Assembly (NCBI RefSeq): GCF_009729205.1
Contig: NZ_VTHB01000007.1
Span: 62,001-126,000, forward strand
From: Mycobacteroides sp. CBMA 271
Lineage (GTDB): Bacteria > Actinomycetota > Actinomycetes > Mycobacteriales > Mycobacteriaceae
Direction: 5' to 3'
DNA length: 64,000 nucleotides
The notes beneath the pieces were generated by a model, which was not told the origin of the DNA, did not search any database, and saw nothing but the letters and a program-made list of their open reading frames with translations. This document shows positions 47,770-56,453 of this stretch, in pieces; positions within the stretch are counted from its first letter, which is position 1, and each line of letters begins with the position of its first letter. A program made the position numbers and the translations under genes.

Positions 47770-47786
47770 TGGGACCGAATGTCCCA
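47770..47786. promoter_or_regulatory. 17-base palindromic operator candidate
   Basis: TGGGAC, 5-base spacer, GTCCCA: perfect 6-bp arms, about 60-75 bases upstream of the diiron oxygenase start. With the neighbouring dyad it gives four TGGGA(C) half-sites within 47 bases, an arrangement typical of dimeric TetR binding. No other feature explains it. Confidence 0.5.
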
Positions 47787-47866
47787 GAAATTTCATCGCT
47801 GCAGGTGAGATGGAATCGCCGAGAGTGAAGTTATTGCGCGATTTCGCCCGATTTACCGCAACAGCT

Positions 47867-48691
47867 TCACGCTCGGTGCAGGGCGGTGGCCATCGCCTCG
47901 CGCGGCGCGGGCTGACCGGTAAACAGCTCCACCTGCGTAAATGCCTGATTCAGCAGCATCTCGAGCCCACCGACCACGATGGCTCGGCGGTCGGCTGCCG
48001 CGCGGGCAAGAGCCGTCGGCCAGGGGTGATAGATCACATCGAGAATCGCGGGCGCTGTCGCTAAGGCCGAGACGAAGGGCGTTGCCGCCTCTGTGGGCAC
48101 GGTGCTCACCAACACTGCGGACGCCTCACACACAGCAGCCAGGTGAGCATCATCGAAGCCCATTACCTGGGCAGGCAGACCTGCTCGCTCGGCGAGCTCA
48201 AGGGCACCCCGCGCCCGGCCCGCATCACGGGCGATCACGGTCAGGGACTGCACGCCCATGGCGGCCAGTGCCACGATCGCGGGCCGCGCGGTGCCCCCGG
48301 CGCCCACGATGACCGCGGGTTGTCCCGCAGGATCGATCCCGGCGGCGCCCAGGGCCCCGGAGACCCCGTCGACGTCGGTGTTGTCGGCGCGCCAACCGTC
48401 ATCGGTACGCACCAGCGTGTTGGCGGCGCCGATCGACCGGGCCCGGTCGGTGGCGCTCGACGCGACCTCCAGGGCTGCGAACTTTCCGGGCATGGTCACC
48501 GAGAAACCCACCCAGTCCGGTCCCGCGCCGCCGACCACACCGGGCAGCTGCTCGGCGGTGCATTCGATCCGCTCGTAGGTCCAGCCGGTCAGGCCGAGCG
48601 CGCGGTAGGCCGCCAGGTGCAGGTCGGGAGACCGAGAATGCCCGATGGGCGATCCCAGCACCGCGGCTCGACGCACGTCAGCCGCGTTCAC
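47867..48691 (-). CDS. aroE: Shikimate dehydrogenase
   Basis: Fourth shikimate step, NADPH-linked. 274 residues. Substrate-site pattern AAVLGSPIGHSRSPDLHLAAYRALGL, FSVTMPGKFAAL (Lys), NTDVDGVSGAL and the NADP loop VIVGAGGTARPAIVAL. GTG 48691 is the only sensible start before the SPIGHS motif. It follows mltG and overlaps a short junction frame. Confidence 0.94.
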   Translation of the reverse strand: MNAADVRRAAVLGSPIGHSRSPDLHLAAYRALGLTGWTYERIECTAEQLPGVVGGAGPDWVGFSVTMPGKFAALEVASSATDRARSIGAANTLVRTDDGWRADNTDVDGVSGALGAAGIDPAGQPAVIVGAGGTARPAIVALAAMGVQSLTVIARDAGRARGALELAERAGLPAQVMGFDDAHLAAVCEASAVLVSTVPTEAATPFVSALATAPAILDVIYHPWPTALARAAADRRAIVVGGLEMLLNQAFTQVELFTGQPAPREAMATALHRA

Positions 48692-48713
48692 GCTCTTCGC
48701 CCAAGAGGCTCAT
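48678..48713 (-). CDS. 11-codon junction frame between mltG and aroE
   Basis: ATG 48713 overlaps the mltG stop (ATGA). The frame reads MSLLGEERERG and ends inside the first codons of aroE. It is built on the same 17-base core as the pyrC-linked mini-cistron (two mismatches). It may serve only as a coupling leader carrying the ribosome site GAAGAG, or may be untranslated. Confidence 0.25.
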   Translation of the reverse strand: MSLLGEERERG

Positions 48714-48714
48714 C
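48698..48714. repeat. Junction repeat core, mltG/aroE
   Basis: 17 bases, two mismatches to the pyr-operon copy, lying across the mltG stop and aroE start. Confidence 0.45.
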
Positions 48715-49987
48715 GCGCACTGTCCAGGATGCCGTTCTTCTTGGCTAGCTCGATGTTGGCCAGATGCTCGTTGTAGTCGGCGGTGAACAAGGTGGTGCCC
48801 TCCGCGTCGATGGTGACGAAGTACAGCCAGTCCCCCGGCTCTGGATGCTCGGCCGCCCGAAGCGCCTCCGGGCTGGGCGAGCAGATCGGAGTGGCCGGAA
48901 GCCCCTGCGACACATAGGTGTTCCAGAGCGTCTTGCGTCCGCGATCGTCGTCGGTGGTCGCAATTTCCTGACGATCCAACGGATAGTTCACCGTGGAGTC
49001 GAATTCCAACTTTTGGTGCACCGCAAGCCGGTTGTAGACCACACGGGCCACCTTCGCGAAATCGCGTGGCTTCGCCTCTCGCTGCAGCAGTGATGCCACC
49101 ACCACCACCTCGTAGGGCGATAGCCCTGCCGCGTCGGCGTCCAACAGCCCCAGCTGCCGGTACTGCGCGTCGCTCTCGCGGATCAGCGAGGCCAGAATCT
49201 GCTCGGGTTCGGCCATCGGATTGAAGTCCCAGCGACCGGCGGCGATCAGTCCTTCGATACGACGGTGATCGTCCCGCACGGCGTTGACTCCGTTGGACGC
49301 CCACTCGGGCACGGCCAGCTCCGACTGCGACGCCGTGGTGGCGGCCTGTCGCAAATCGGAGGCAGCCACACAGTGTTTGTCCCCGTCGAGGTCCACACAC
49401 GAGGCACGCGCGATGAGGGTGAAGATGCCCTCGGTGACCGCGCCATTGCCCACCGCTGCAACGTCGTCAAGCTGTCGTCCCTCCGGGATTACCAACAGAC
49501 CCACCCGGCTCTCCTGCTCGGCCAGACGTGCGACGGCGTCCTTCCCGGGAATCTTGGTGCGCAGCTTGTAGAAGCCGGGCTGGATGGCGGCGATGGCCGC
49601 ATTGCCCTGCGCGGCGTCGGTGAACGCACTCGGGGTGGCCACCACACCCTCTTCTTTCAGGCGCTGCCCGATGACCTTGGTGGTGTCGCCGGGGTGTACC
49701 TCGAACACAAAGTCCTTGAGCCCGGCTCCCGAGTAGTCCGTGGTGGGCGCGTCCGCGCCGAACAAGCTGTCCCACAACTTGGCTCCGCCGACGACGGCTG
49801 CGACCGTGATGATGACGACCAGCGCCAGTCCGGCAAGTCCCGCGTTGCGCCGGCGCCGGGCCTGGGCTCGCTGCCGGGCACGCTCACGCCGCGTCATCTG
49901 GGGCCGTGGGCCAACCGCGACCGGCGCGGCCCGGCGGCCGTCTGCCCAGTCGTCGTCGTGGTCCGCCCAGTCCTCGCGGTCCCTCAA
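48710..49987 (-). CDS. mltG: Endolytic murein transglycosylase MltG
   Basis: 425 residues. Acidic cytosolic N-terminus, basic stretch RRERARQRAQARRRR, one membrane helix (AGLAGLALVVIITVAAVVGG), a LysM-like part, then the YceG catalytic domain with the catalytic Glu in VVVASLLQREAK and the pattern SPICSPSPEALRAA-like near LPATPICSPS. The start is TTG 49987, overlapping the ruvX stop as TTGA behind a GAGGGGA ribosome site. It cleaves nascent glycan strands at the membrane. Confidence 0.92.
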   Translation of the reverse strand: MRDREDWADHDDDWADGRRAAPVAVGPRPQMTRRERARQRAQARRRRNAGLAGLALVVIITVAAVVGGAKLWDSLFGADAPTTDYSGAGLKDFVFEVHPGDTTKVIGQRLKEEGVVATPSAFTDAAQGNAAIAAIQPGFYKLRTKIPGKDAVARLAEQESRVGLLVIPEGRQLDDVAAVGNGAVTEGIFTLIARASCVDLDGDKHCVAASDLRQAATTASQSELAVPEWASNGVNAVRDDHRRIEGLIAAGRWDFNPMAEPEQILASLIRESDAQYRQLGLLDADAAGLSPYEVVVVASLLQREAKPRDFAKVARVVYNRLAVHQKLEFDSTVNYPLDRQEIATTDDDRGRKTLWNTYVSQGLPATPICSPSPEALRAAEHPEPGDWLYFVTIDAEGTTLFTADYNEHLANIELAKKNGILDSAR

Positions 49988-50535
49988 CGCGCGTTCCCCT
50001 CACTGCTATCTGCTGGCCGATCGCTGTACCGGCGTCGCTGCTCGAGCCAATCCTGCAGAATGGCGACCGCCGCCGCCTGGTCGATGATGCCGCGCTGCTG
50101 ACGAGACCGTACTCCTGCCTCACGCAGGGAGCGCTGGGCGGTAGTGGTAGTGAAACGCTCGTCTACTAAGCGCACCGGCACCGGCGCAATCCGTTCGGCC
50201 AGCTCGCGTGCGAACCCTGCCGCGTCCCGTGCCGACGCCCCGGTGCCCTCGCGCAAGTTGCGCGGCAGGCCGACCACAACCTCAACCACGCTCAGCTCGT
50301 CGACCAGTTCGGTGATGCGGCGAAAATCACTGTTTTCCTTGGTATCCCGCGCAACGGTCTCGACCGGGGTGGCGAGAATTCCGTCGGGGTCACTCGCCGC
50401 GACTCCAATTCTGACGGTGCCTACGTCCACGCCGAGACGACGGCCTCGGCCCGGGTCGTCGGGGCCAGGACGATCCGGGGTGGGAGCTGGGGTTGTCGGT
50501 CTTCCCGCAAGCGGGTCATCCACGGATTCAGGCAC
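49984..50535 (-). CDS. ruvX: YqgF/RuvX putative Holliday junction resolvase
   Basis: 183 residues with an RNase H-like fold: RRLGVDVGTVRIGVAASDPDG, VVVGLPRNLREGTGASARDAAGFA, LVDERFTTTTAQRSL and DQAAAVAILQDWLE. The first 30 residues are Pro/Asp-rich and unlike the family. GTG 50535 starts five bases after the alaS stop. Work in E. coli links the family to 16S rRNA processing. A copy of the junction repeat lies at codons 6-11. Confidence 0.92.
   Translation of the reverse strand: MPESVDDPLAGRPTTPAPTPDRPGPDDPGRGRRLGVDVGTVRIGVAASDPDGILATPVETVARDTKENSDFRRITELVDELSVVEVVVGLPRNLREGTGASARDAAGFARELAERIAPVPVRLVDERFTTTTAQRSLREAGVRSRQQRGIIDQAAAVAILQDWLEQRRRYSDRPADSSEGNAR
50504..50520. repeat. Junction repeat core, alaS/ruvX
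   Basis: 17 bases, two mismatches to the pyr-operon copy, within the first codons of ruvX; the other frame reads MTRLRED. Confidence 0.45.
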
Positions 50536-50540
50536 TCGGT

Positions 50541-53216
50541 TCAGGCCTGGCGGATCTGTTCACGCAGCGCCTGCAGCGCCGCGTCGATTCCGGCGGGATT
50601 CTTACCCGATCCCTGCGCCATATCTGGCTTGCCACCGCCGCGCCCGTCCACTACTGCCCCGATCGCGCCCACCAAGTCGTTGGCACGCAGTCCTGCGTCC
50701 TGGGCGGCCTGGTTGACCGACACCACGAAGGGCACCGAGCCGTCACCGGCGGCAATCAACGCGACGACGGCCGGATCGCTGCCCAAACGGCCGCGGATGT
50801 CTCCGATCAGGCTGCGCAGGTCCCCCGCACCGGTGCCATCGGGCAGCCGGTGCGCAACAACCGTCGCGGCGCCGATCCGCTCGGCGTTGTCGACCAGGGT
50901 GGCGATGGATGCCTTCACCGAGGCCAAACGCGTTTGTTCCAACTCCTTTTCGGCCGCCTTGAGGCGCTCAACGATGTTGGCGACCCGGCCGGGAACCTCC
51001 TCGGAGGGCACCTTCAGGTTTGACGAGAGCGCCGCCATCAGCGCGCGTTCCTTGGACAGGTAGCGGAACGCGTCCAGCCCAACGTAGGCCTCGACACGGC
51101 GAACCCCGGAGCCCACCGAAGACTCACCCAACAGCGTCACGGGACCGATCTGCGAGGAGTGCGCCACATGGGTGCCGCCGCATAGTTCCAAGGAGAACGG
51201 TCCGCCGATCTCGACGACGCGTACCCGATCGCCATAGTTCTCGCCGAACAGCGCCATCGCACCCATGGACTTGGCCTTGTCCAGATCGGTGACCGAGGTA
51301 TTGACGGTGTAGTTGGCCTCGACCGCCTTGTTGGCGACGTCCTCGACCTCCTGGCGCTGCTGGTCCGACAGCGCACCCTGCCAGCTGAAGTCAAAACGCA
51401 GGTATCCGGGACGGTTCAGCGATCCGGCCTGAACAGCGTTGGGCCCCAGCACCTGTCGCAGCGCCGCGTGCACCAGGTGCGTACCCGAATGTCCTTGGGT
51501 GGCGCCGTGACGCCAGCGCGGATCCACCGAGGCCACCACCTGGTCGCCCTCGACGAACTCGCCCGATTCCACCGTGACCTTGTGCACGAAAAGGGTTTTG
51601 GCGATCTTCTGGACATCGGCAACCTTGGCCTGCGATGTCGCATTGGCCCCGTCACCGCGAATGGATCCAATGTCTGCGATCTGGCCGCCCGATTCCGCGT
51701 AGAGCGGGGTGCGGTCCAGTACGATCTCGGCCTCGACACCCGCCGCGGCGACCGGAACCCGTGCCCCGTCCACGAAGATGCCCAAAATGGTTGCTTGGGA
51801 ATCCATTTCGTCGAAACCGGTGAACTCGGTGGGTCCGGCGTCGACGAGCTCGCGGTACACCGACAGGTCGGCGTGGGCGTGCTTGCGGGCGGCGGCGTCG
51901 GCCTTGGCCCGCTGCCGCTGCTCGTTCATCAGATCCCGGAAGCCGTTCTCGTCCACCGAAAGCCCCGCCTCGGCGGCCATTTCGAGGGTGAGCTCAATCG
52001 GGAAGCCGTAGGTGTCGTGCAAGGCAAAGGCATCAACACCCGAAAGGCTGTCTTTTCCAGCCATTTTCGTCTTCTCGGCGGCATCTTCGAAGAGCTTCGA
52101 ACCGGAGACCAGGGTGCGGTTGAACGCGACCTCTTCGGCCACCGCGATGCGGCTGATCCTTTCGAAATCGGTGACCAGTTCCGGGTACGACGGACCCATG
52201 GCGTCACGAACAACCACCATGATTTCGCCCATCATGGGCTGCTCGACACCAAGAAGCTTGGTGGAGCGCACGATTCGGCGCAGCAAGCGACGCAGCACGT
52301 ATCCGCGGCCATCGTTGCCGGGGCTGACCCCGTCGCCGATGATGATCGCGGCGGTGCGGCTGTGGTCGGCGATGACCCGGTAGCGCACATCGTCCTCGTG
52401 ACTGCCCTGGCCGTAGCCGCGCGGGGCGACCGCCGCGACACACTCGATGACCGGACGCACCAGATCGGTTTCGTAGACGTTGTCGACGTCCTGCAGCAGG
52501 CACGCGATGCGCTCGACACCCATGCCGGTGTCGATGTTCTTACGCGGCAGCGGACCCAGGATCTCGAAGTCTTCCTTCGAGGTGCCTTCGCCCCGCTCGT
52601 TCTGCATGAACACGAGATTCCAGATCTCGATGTAGCGGTCCTCGTTGGCCTCCGGGCCACCCTCGATGCCATATCCGGGGCCGCGGTCGTAGTAGATCTC
52701 CGAGCACGGCCCGCAGGGTCCAGGGATGCCCATGGACCAGTAGTTGTCGGCCATGCCGCGGCGCTGGATCCGATCCAGCGGCAGCCCTGCCTCTTCTTGC
52801 CAGAGCGCGATGGCCTCGTCGTCATCGAGATAGACCGTGGCCCAAAGTTTTTCCGGGTCGAAGCCGTATCCGCCCTCGGACACCGGGTTGGTCAGCAGCG
52901 TCCAAGCGAGTCGGATCGCCTCGCGCTTGAAGTAGTCGCCGAAGGAGAAGTTCCCGGCCATTTGGAAGAAGGTGTTGTGCCGGGTGGTGATGCCCACCTC
53001 GTCGATGTCCGGCGTGCGGATGCATTTCTGGACGCTGGTGGCCGTGTTGTATGGCGGCGTCCGCTGGCCCAAGAAGAACGGGACGAACTGGACCATGCCG
53101 GCGTTGACGAAGAGCAAGTTGGGGTCGTCGAGGATCACCGAGGCGCTCGGCACCTCGGTGTGACCCGCCTTCACGAAGTGGTCCAGGAATCGCTTCCGGA
53201 TCTCGTGTGTCTGCAT
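50541..53216 (-). CDS. alaS: Alanyl-tRNA synthetase
   Basis: 891 residues. Class II catalytic domain (TEVPSASVILDDPNLLFVNAGMVQF), the editing domain zinc motif GHSGTHLVHAAL and LELCGGTHVAHSSQIG, and a C-terminal C-Ala domain with coiled-coil (VERLKAAEKELEQTRL). ATG 53216. No T-box leader was seen upstream. Head of the alaS-ruvX-mltG-aroE run. Confidence 0.98.
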   Translation of the reverse strand: MQTHEIRKRFLDHFVKAGHTEVPSASVILDDPNLLFVNAGMVQFVPFFLGQRTPPYNTATSVQKCIRTPDIDEVGITTRHNTFFQMAGNFSFGDYFKREAIRLAWTLLTNPVSEGGYGFDPEKLWATVYLDDDEAIALWQEEAGLPLDRIQRRGMADNYWSMGIPGPCGPCSEIYYDRGPGYGIEGGPEANEDRYIEIWNLVFMQNERGEGTSKEDFEILGPLPRKNIDTGMGVERIACLLQDVDNVYETDLVRPVIECVAAVAPRGYGQGSHEDDVRYRVIADHSRTAAIIIGDGVSPGNDGRGYVLRRLLRRIVRSTKLLGVEQPMMGEIMVVVRDAMGPSYPELVTDFERISRIAVAEEVAFNRTLVSGSKLFEDAAEKTKMAGKDSLSGVDAFALHDTYGFPIELTLEMAAEAGLSVDENGFRDLMNEQRQRAKADAAARKHAHADLSVYRELVDAGPTEFTGFDEMDSQATILGIFVDGARVPVAAAGVEAEIVLDRTPLYAESGGQIADIGSIRGDGANATSQAKVADVQKIAKTLFVHKVTVESGEFVEGDQVVASVDPRWRHGATQGHSGTHLVHAALRQVLGPNAVQAGSLNRPGYLRFDFSWQGALSDQQRQEVEDVANKAVEANYTVNTSVTDLDKAKSMGAMALFGENYGDRVRVVEIGGPFSLELCGGTHVAHSSQIGPVTLLGESSVGSGVRRVEAYVGLDAFRYLSKERALMAALSSNLKVPSEEVPGRVANIVERLKAAEKELEQTRLASVKASIATLVDNAERIGAATVVAHRLPDGTGAGDLRSLIGDIRGRLGSDPAVVALIAAGDGSVPFVVSVNQAAQDAGLRANDLVGAIGAVVDGRGGGKPDMAQGSGKNPAGIDAALQALREQIRQA

Positions 53217-53366
53217 TTCGTCCTTGCGTGGTTGCTCGCCGAATCTGACCGGACCACCCTACCGGGGTGGCCGCCTACCACCGGCATACGCCAAGGTCAG
53301 GCGACGCCGGCATCGAGTATCTGCTCCGTCACAGTGCCACGAGCTAACCCTAAATAGACTTTCGTC

Positions 53367-53834
53367 ATGTACCGACGGGCCCAGACCGCGATGGCAGCAA
53401 TCGTGACGCTGCTCGTGACGGCAGGTTGTTCGCAAGCCCCGCCCGATCTGGATCGAACCGTCATCACGATGAAGTTTTCCGATGGCTATGTCCCTGAGCC
53501 CATGTACCGGACCTACGTCATCAAGGCGCAACGACACAGGGCGGCCATCGTCGTATCGAACGACGGTTCAGAGATCGCACGTGATGAGAAGCCTCTGCCC
53601 GACCACGTGTGGGCCGAGCTACTCCAGTCCGCGGCGCGAATGAAAGATCGGCAATCTCACGGCTGCGTCGACGCGGGCATGATCCGAATCATCGTCACCG
53701 AGGCTGAAACAACCACCAAGGACGCGGACGAGTGGTGCCCGGGGAAACGCTGGGACCAGATGCGCGGGGCCTTCTTCGAGCCCGTGGAAGTGCTCTTCGA
53801 TATGCCGAAGCTGTTGAACCTGCCGCCGAGCTAG
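53367..53834 (+). CDS. Small putative lipoprotein
   Basis: 155 residues. Signal peptide with lipobox VTAGC (Cys21). Not recognised. The mature domain has RTVITMKFSDGYVPEPMYRTYVIK and three further Cys (HGCVDAGMIRI, DEWCPGKRW), so a disulfide is possible. Divergent from alaS across 150 bases that hold both promoters; ends four bases inside the convergent secreted-protein gene. Confidence 0.7.
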   Translation: MYRRAQTAMAAIVTLLVTAGCSQAPPDLDRTVITMKFSDGYVPEPMYRTYVIKAQRHRAAIVVSNDGSEIARDEKPLPDHVWAELLQSAARMKDRQSHGCVDAGMIRIIVTEAETTTKDADEWCPGKRWDQMRGAFFEPVEVLFDMPKLLNLPPS

Positions 53835-54154
53835 GGGCCGGTCGGCGCGTCGCGGATCGAGCTGTCGATGGCACCGCCAATGGGCGCGGTCGCGAACCCG
53901 GTGAAGGGGCCCAAGAACGGGCTCAGCAGGATCCCGGCGCCCGCCTCGGCGGCATTGCCCGCGGCTCCCGCGCCGACATCGCGTCCATACTGCTCTGCCC
54001 ACGGATCGATGGGCGGAGGGGGCGGTCCGGGATCGTCGAAGACCGGCTCGGGTCCTGGCTCCGGCTCGGGATCCGCCCACGCCAGCGCGGGTGCGGCCAC
54101 CAGGGCCACCGCGGCAAGCAGTCCACCGGCGATCGAACGCATACGTGACGCCAT
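53831..54154 (-). CDS. Small secreted Pro-rich protein
   Basis: 107 residues. Signal peptide with cleavage after ALAWA, then an acidic Pro/Glu segment (DPEPEPGPEP, GPPPPPIDPW) and a Gly/Ala-rich tail with possible membrane-interacting GILLSPFLGPFTGFATAPIGG. Function unknown. ATG 54154 has GGAAGG upstream; a GTG at 54184 overlapping the rarA stop would add ten residues. Confidence 0.7.
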   Translation of the reverse strand: MASRMRSIAGGLLAAVALVAAPALAWADPEPEPGPEPVFDDPGPPPPPIDPWAEQYGRDVGAGAAGNAAEAGAGILLSPFLGPFTGFATAPIGGAIDSSIRDAPTGP

Positions 54155-54180
54155 GCCTTCCAGTATGCCGAGAATCCGGG

Positions 54181-55524
54181 TCACCGCTTGAGCCCACGCC
54201 GAATGATGGCGCGCAGTTTTTCCAACCGCGCTCCGATGTCACGCTCGTTGCCGTGGTCGGTGGGCTGGTAGTAGTCCGCGCCCACCAACTCATCGGGCGG
54301 ATACTGCTGGGCCACCACACCGTCGCGGTCGTTATGCGGGTAGACGTAGCCGACGGCGTTGCCAAGTTTCGCGGCCCCGCTGTAGTGGCCGTCGCGCAGA
54401 TGCGGCGGTACCAACCCGGCCTTCCCGGCGCGGATGTCGCCCATCGCGGCCCCCAGCGCGGCGGGTATCGCTCCCGACTTAGGGGCCGTCGCGAGGTGAA
54501 CGGTGGCATGAGTCAGGGTCAGCTGCGCCTCCGGCATCCCGATCAGCTGCACAGTCTGTGCGGCGGCCACCGCCAGCGGGAGCGCGGTGGGGTCTGCCAT
54601 CCCGACGTCCTCGCTGGCCAGGATCACCAGTCGCCGGGCGATGAAGCGCGGGTCCTCCCCCGCGATGAGCATGCGCGCCAGGTAGTGCAGGGCGGCGTCC
54701 ACGTCGGAGCCGCGGATCGATTTGATGAACGCGCTCACCACGTCGTAGTGCTGGTCGCCGTCGCGGTCATAGCGCACTGCGGCGCGATCCACCGACTGCT
54801 CGACGACCTCGACCGACACGACGGAGCCCGCCCCTCCAGCTGTTTCGGCGGCCACCTCCAGGGCGGTCAACGCCCGGCGCGCGTCCCCGGCGGCAAGCTG
54901 GACCAGCAGGCCGAGCGCCTCGGGGTCCACGGGCACGGCACCGGCGAGCCCGCGCTCATCGGCGATCGCACGGGACAGCACCTCGCGAACATCGTTCTCG
55001 CCCAAGGGCTGCAACTGCAGGATCAGCGAGCGTGAGAGCAGTGGGGCCACCACGGAAAACGAAGGATTCTCGGTGGTGGCGGCCACCAGCAGTACCACCC
55101 GATTCTCGACGGCCGCGAGCAGCGCGTCCTGCTGAGTCTTGGAGAACCGGTGCACCTCGTCGATGAACAGCACCGTCTGCTGGCCGTGCACCGCGGCGCG
55201 CCGCGCGGTGTCGATGACGGCACGCACCTCTTTCACGCCGGCCGACAGCGCGGACAGCGCCTCGAACCTGCGTCCGGTGGCGCCCGAAATCAGTGAAGCG
55301 AGCGTCGTTTTCCCGGTGCCGGGCGGCCCGTACAGAATGACCGAGGCGGCACCGGAGCCATCGACCAGACGACGCAGCGGCGATCCGGGTTTGAGTAGAT
55401 GCCCCTGCCCAACGACCTCATCGAGGGTGGCGGGGCGCATCCGGACAGCCAAGGGTGCGTTCGGCGCGACGCTCGAAGCGGGCGCCGAGGCTTCCCCGGG
55501 TACGTCGAACAGGCTGTCTGACAC
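54181..55524 (-). CDS. rarA: Replication-associated recombination protein A (RarA/MgsA AAA+ ATPase)
   Basis: 447 residues. Walker A LYGPPGTGKTTLASLI, Walker B LFIDEVHRFSKTQQD, sensor 1 AATTENPSF, and the C-terminal MgsA tetramer domain YSGAAKLGNAVGYVYPHND. GTG 55524. Acts at stalled forks and gaps; conserved near alaS in mycobacteria (Rv2559c). Confidence 0.94.
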   Translation of the reverse strand: MSDSLFDVPGEASAPASSVAPNAPLAVRMRPATLDEVVGQGHLLKPGSPLRRLVDGSGAASVILYGPPGTGKTTLASLISGATGRRFEALSALSAGVKEVRAVIDTARRAAVHGQQTVLFIDEVHRFSKTQQDALLAAVENRVVLLVAATTENPSFSVVAPLLSRSLILQLQPLGENDVREVLSRAIADERGLAGAVPVDPEALGLLVQLAAGDARRALTALEVAAETAGGAGSVVSVEVVEQSVDRAAVRYDRDGDQHYDVVSAFIKSIRGSDVDAALHYLARMLIAGEDPRFIARRLVILASEDVGMADPTALPLAVAAAQTVQLIGMPEAQLTLTHATVHLATAPKSGAIPAALGAAMGDIRAGKAGLVPPHLRDGHYSGAAKLGNAVGYVYPHNDRDGVVAQQYPPDELVGADYYQPTDHGNERDIGARLEKLRAIIRRGLKR

Positions 55525-55555
55525 GCCTCAGGCATACCACGAAGTGCCGACGAGA

Positions 55556-56398
55556 TCAGGTTGCCGGCTGCGTCACAAAGTCGATGAGTTCCTCGACCCG
55601 GCCGATGAGGGCCGGTTCCAGATCGGTCCAGGTGCGCACCTTGCCCCGAATACGGCGCCAGGCCTCGGCGATCTCGGTCTGGCTGCCGTGCGGCCAGCCG
55701 AGCGCCTGGCAGATGCCGTGCTTCCATTCGATATCCCGGGGCACGGTGGGCCAGGCGTGTAGGCCGATCCGCTCGGGTTTGACCGCCTGCCAGATGTCGA
55801 CGAATGGGTGCCCCACCACCAGGGTGTGCGCACCGTACGGACCCTTCTGCACCGTGTCGGCGATGCGCGACTCCTTCGAACCCTTCACCAGGTGATCGAC
55901 CAGCACGCCGAGTCGCCGGCCCGGGCCGGGCTGAAATTCCTTCACGATGGCGGCAAGGTCGTCCACCCCGCCCAGGTATTCGACGACAACACCTTCGACG
56001 CGCAGGTCGTGACCCCACACCTGCTCGACGAGCTCGGCGTCGTGGCGGCCCTCCACATAGATTCGGCTAGGCAACGCGGTGCGCGCCTTGAGTCCTTGTA
56101 CCGCAACCGATCCGGAGGCGCTCTTGGTCGCCTTGGTGGGTGTGTGCCGCAAGGGTTCCTTCAGGATCACCGGCTTGCCATCGATGAGATATCCGGGGCC
56201 CACCGGGAATCCGCGCACGCGACCGTGTCGGTCCTCCAGGTCCATCCGCCCGTACTCGATGCGCACGACGGCGCCCACGAACCCCGTCTGCGCGTCCTCA
56301 ACAACCAGGCCCTTGATCGCCGCGACCTCGGTCGATTGAGGACGCCGCGAAGAGTGCGGGTTGTTGGACAGCACATCGATGCCATAACGATCAGCCAC
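55556..56398 (-). CDS. DUF3097 protein with a TOPRIM-like core
   Basis: 280 residues, conserved in actinobacteria, function unknown. N-terminal beta-rich part (VVEDAQTGFVGAVVRIEYGRMDLEDRHGR, GYLIDGKPVIL). The middle resembles a TOPRIM fold: RIYVEGRHDAELVEQVWG (acidic ExxxD position) and later LGVLVDHLVKGSKESRIA (DxxxK). Helical C-terminus with WEHGI-like IEWKHGICQALGW. GTG 56398. TOPRIM is my reading of the motifs, not a search result. Confidence 0.75.
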   Translation of the reverse strand: MADRYGIDVLSNNPHSSRRPQSTEVAAIKGLVVEDAQTGFVGAVVRIEYGRMDLEDRHGRVRGFPVGPGYLIDGKPVILKEPLRHTPTKATKSASGSVAVQGLKARTALPSRIYVEGRHDAELVEQVWGHDLRVEGVVVEYLGGVDDLAAIVKEFQPGPGRRLGVLVDHLVKGSKESRIADTVQKGPYGAHTLVVGHPFVDIWQAVKPERIGLHAWPTVPRDIEWKHGICQALGWPHGSQTEIAEAWRRIRGKVRTWTDLEPALIGRVEELIDFVTQPAT

Positions 56399-56453
56399 CC
56401 GGCGATCCTAGGAAGGCGTCGGCGCCGTGTCCGGCTACGACGCGCCCCCGTGT

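Noticed and set aside
51468..53357. 629-codon open frame on the plus strand
   Set aside because: It is exactly antisense to alaS; high GC leaves long open antisense frames. No recognisable protein.
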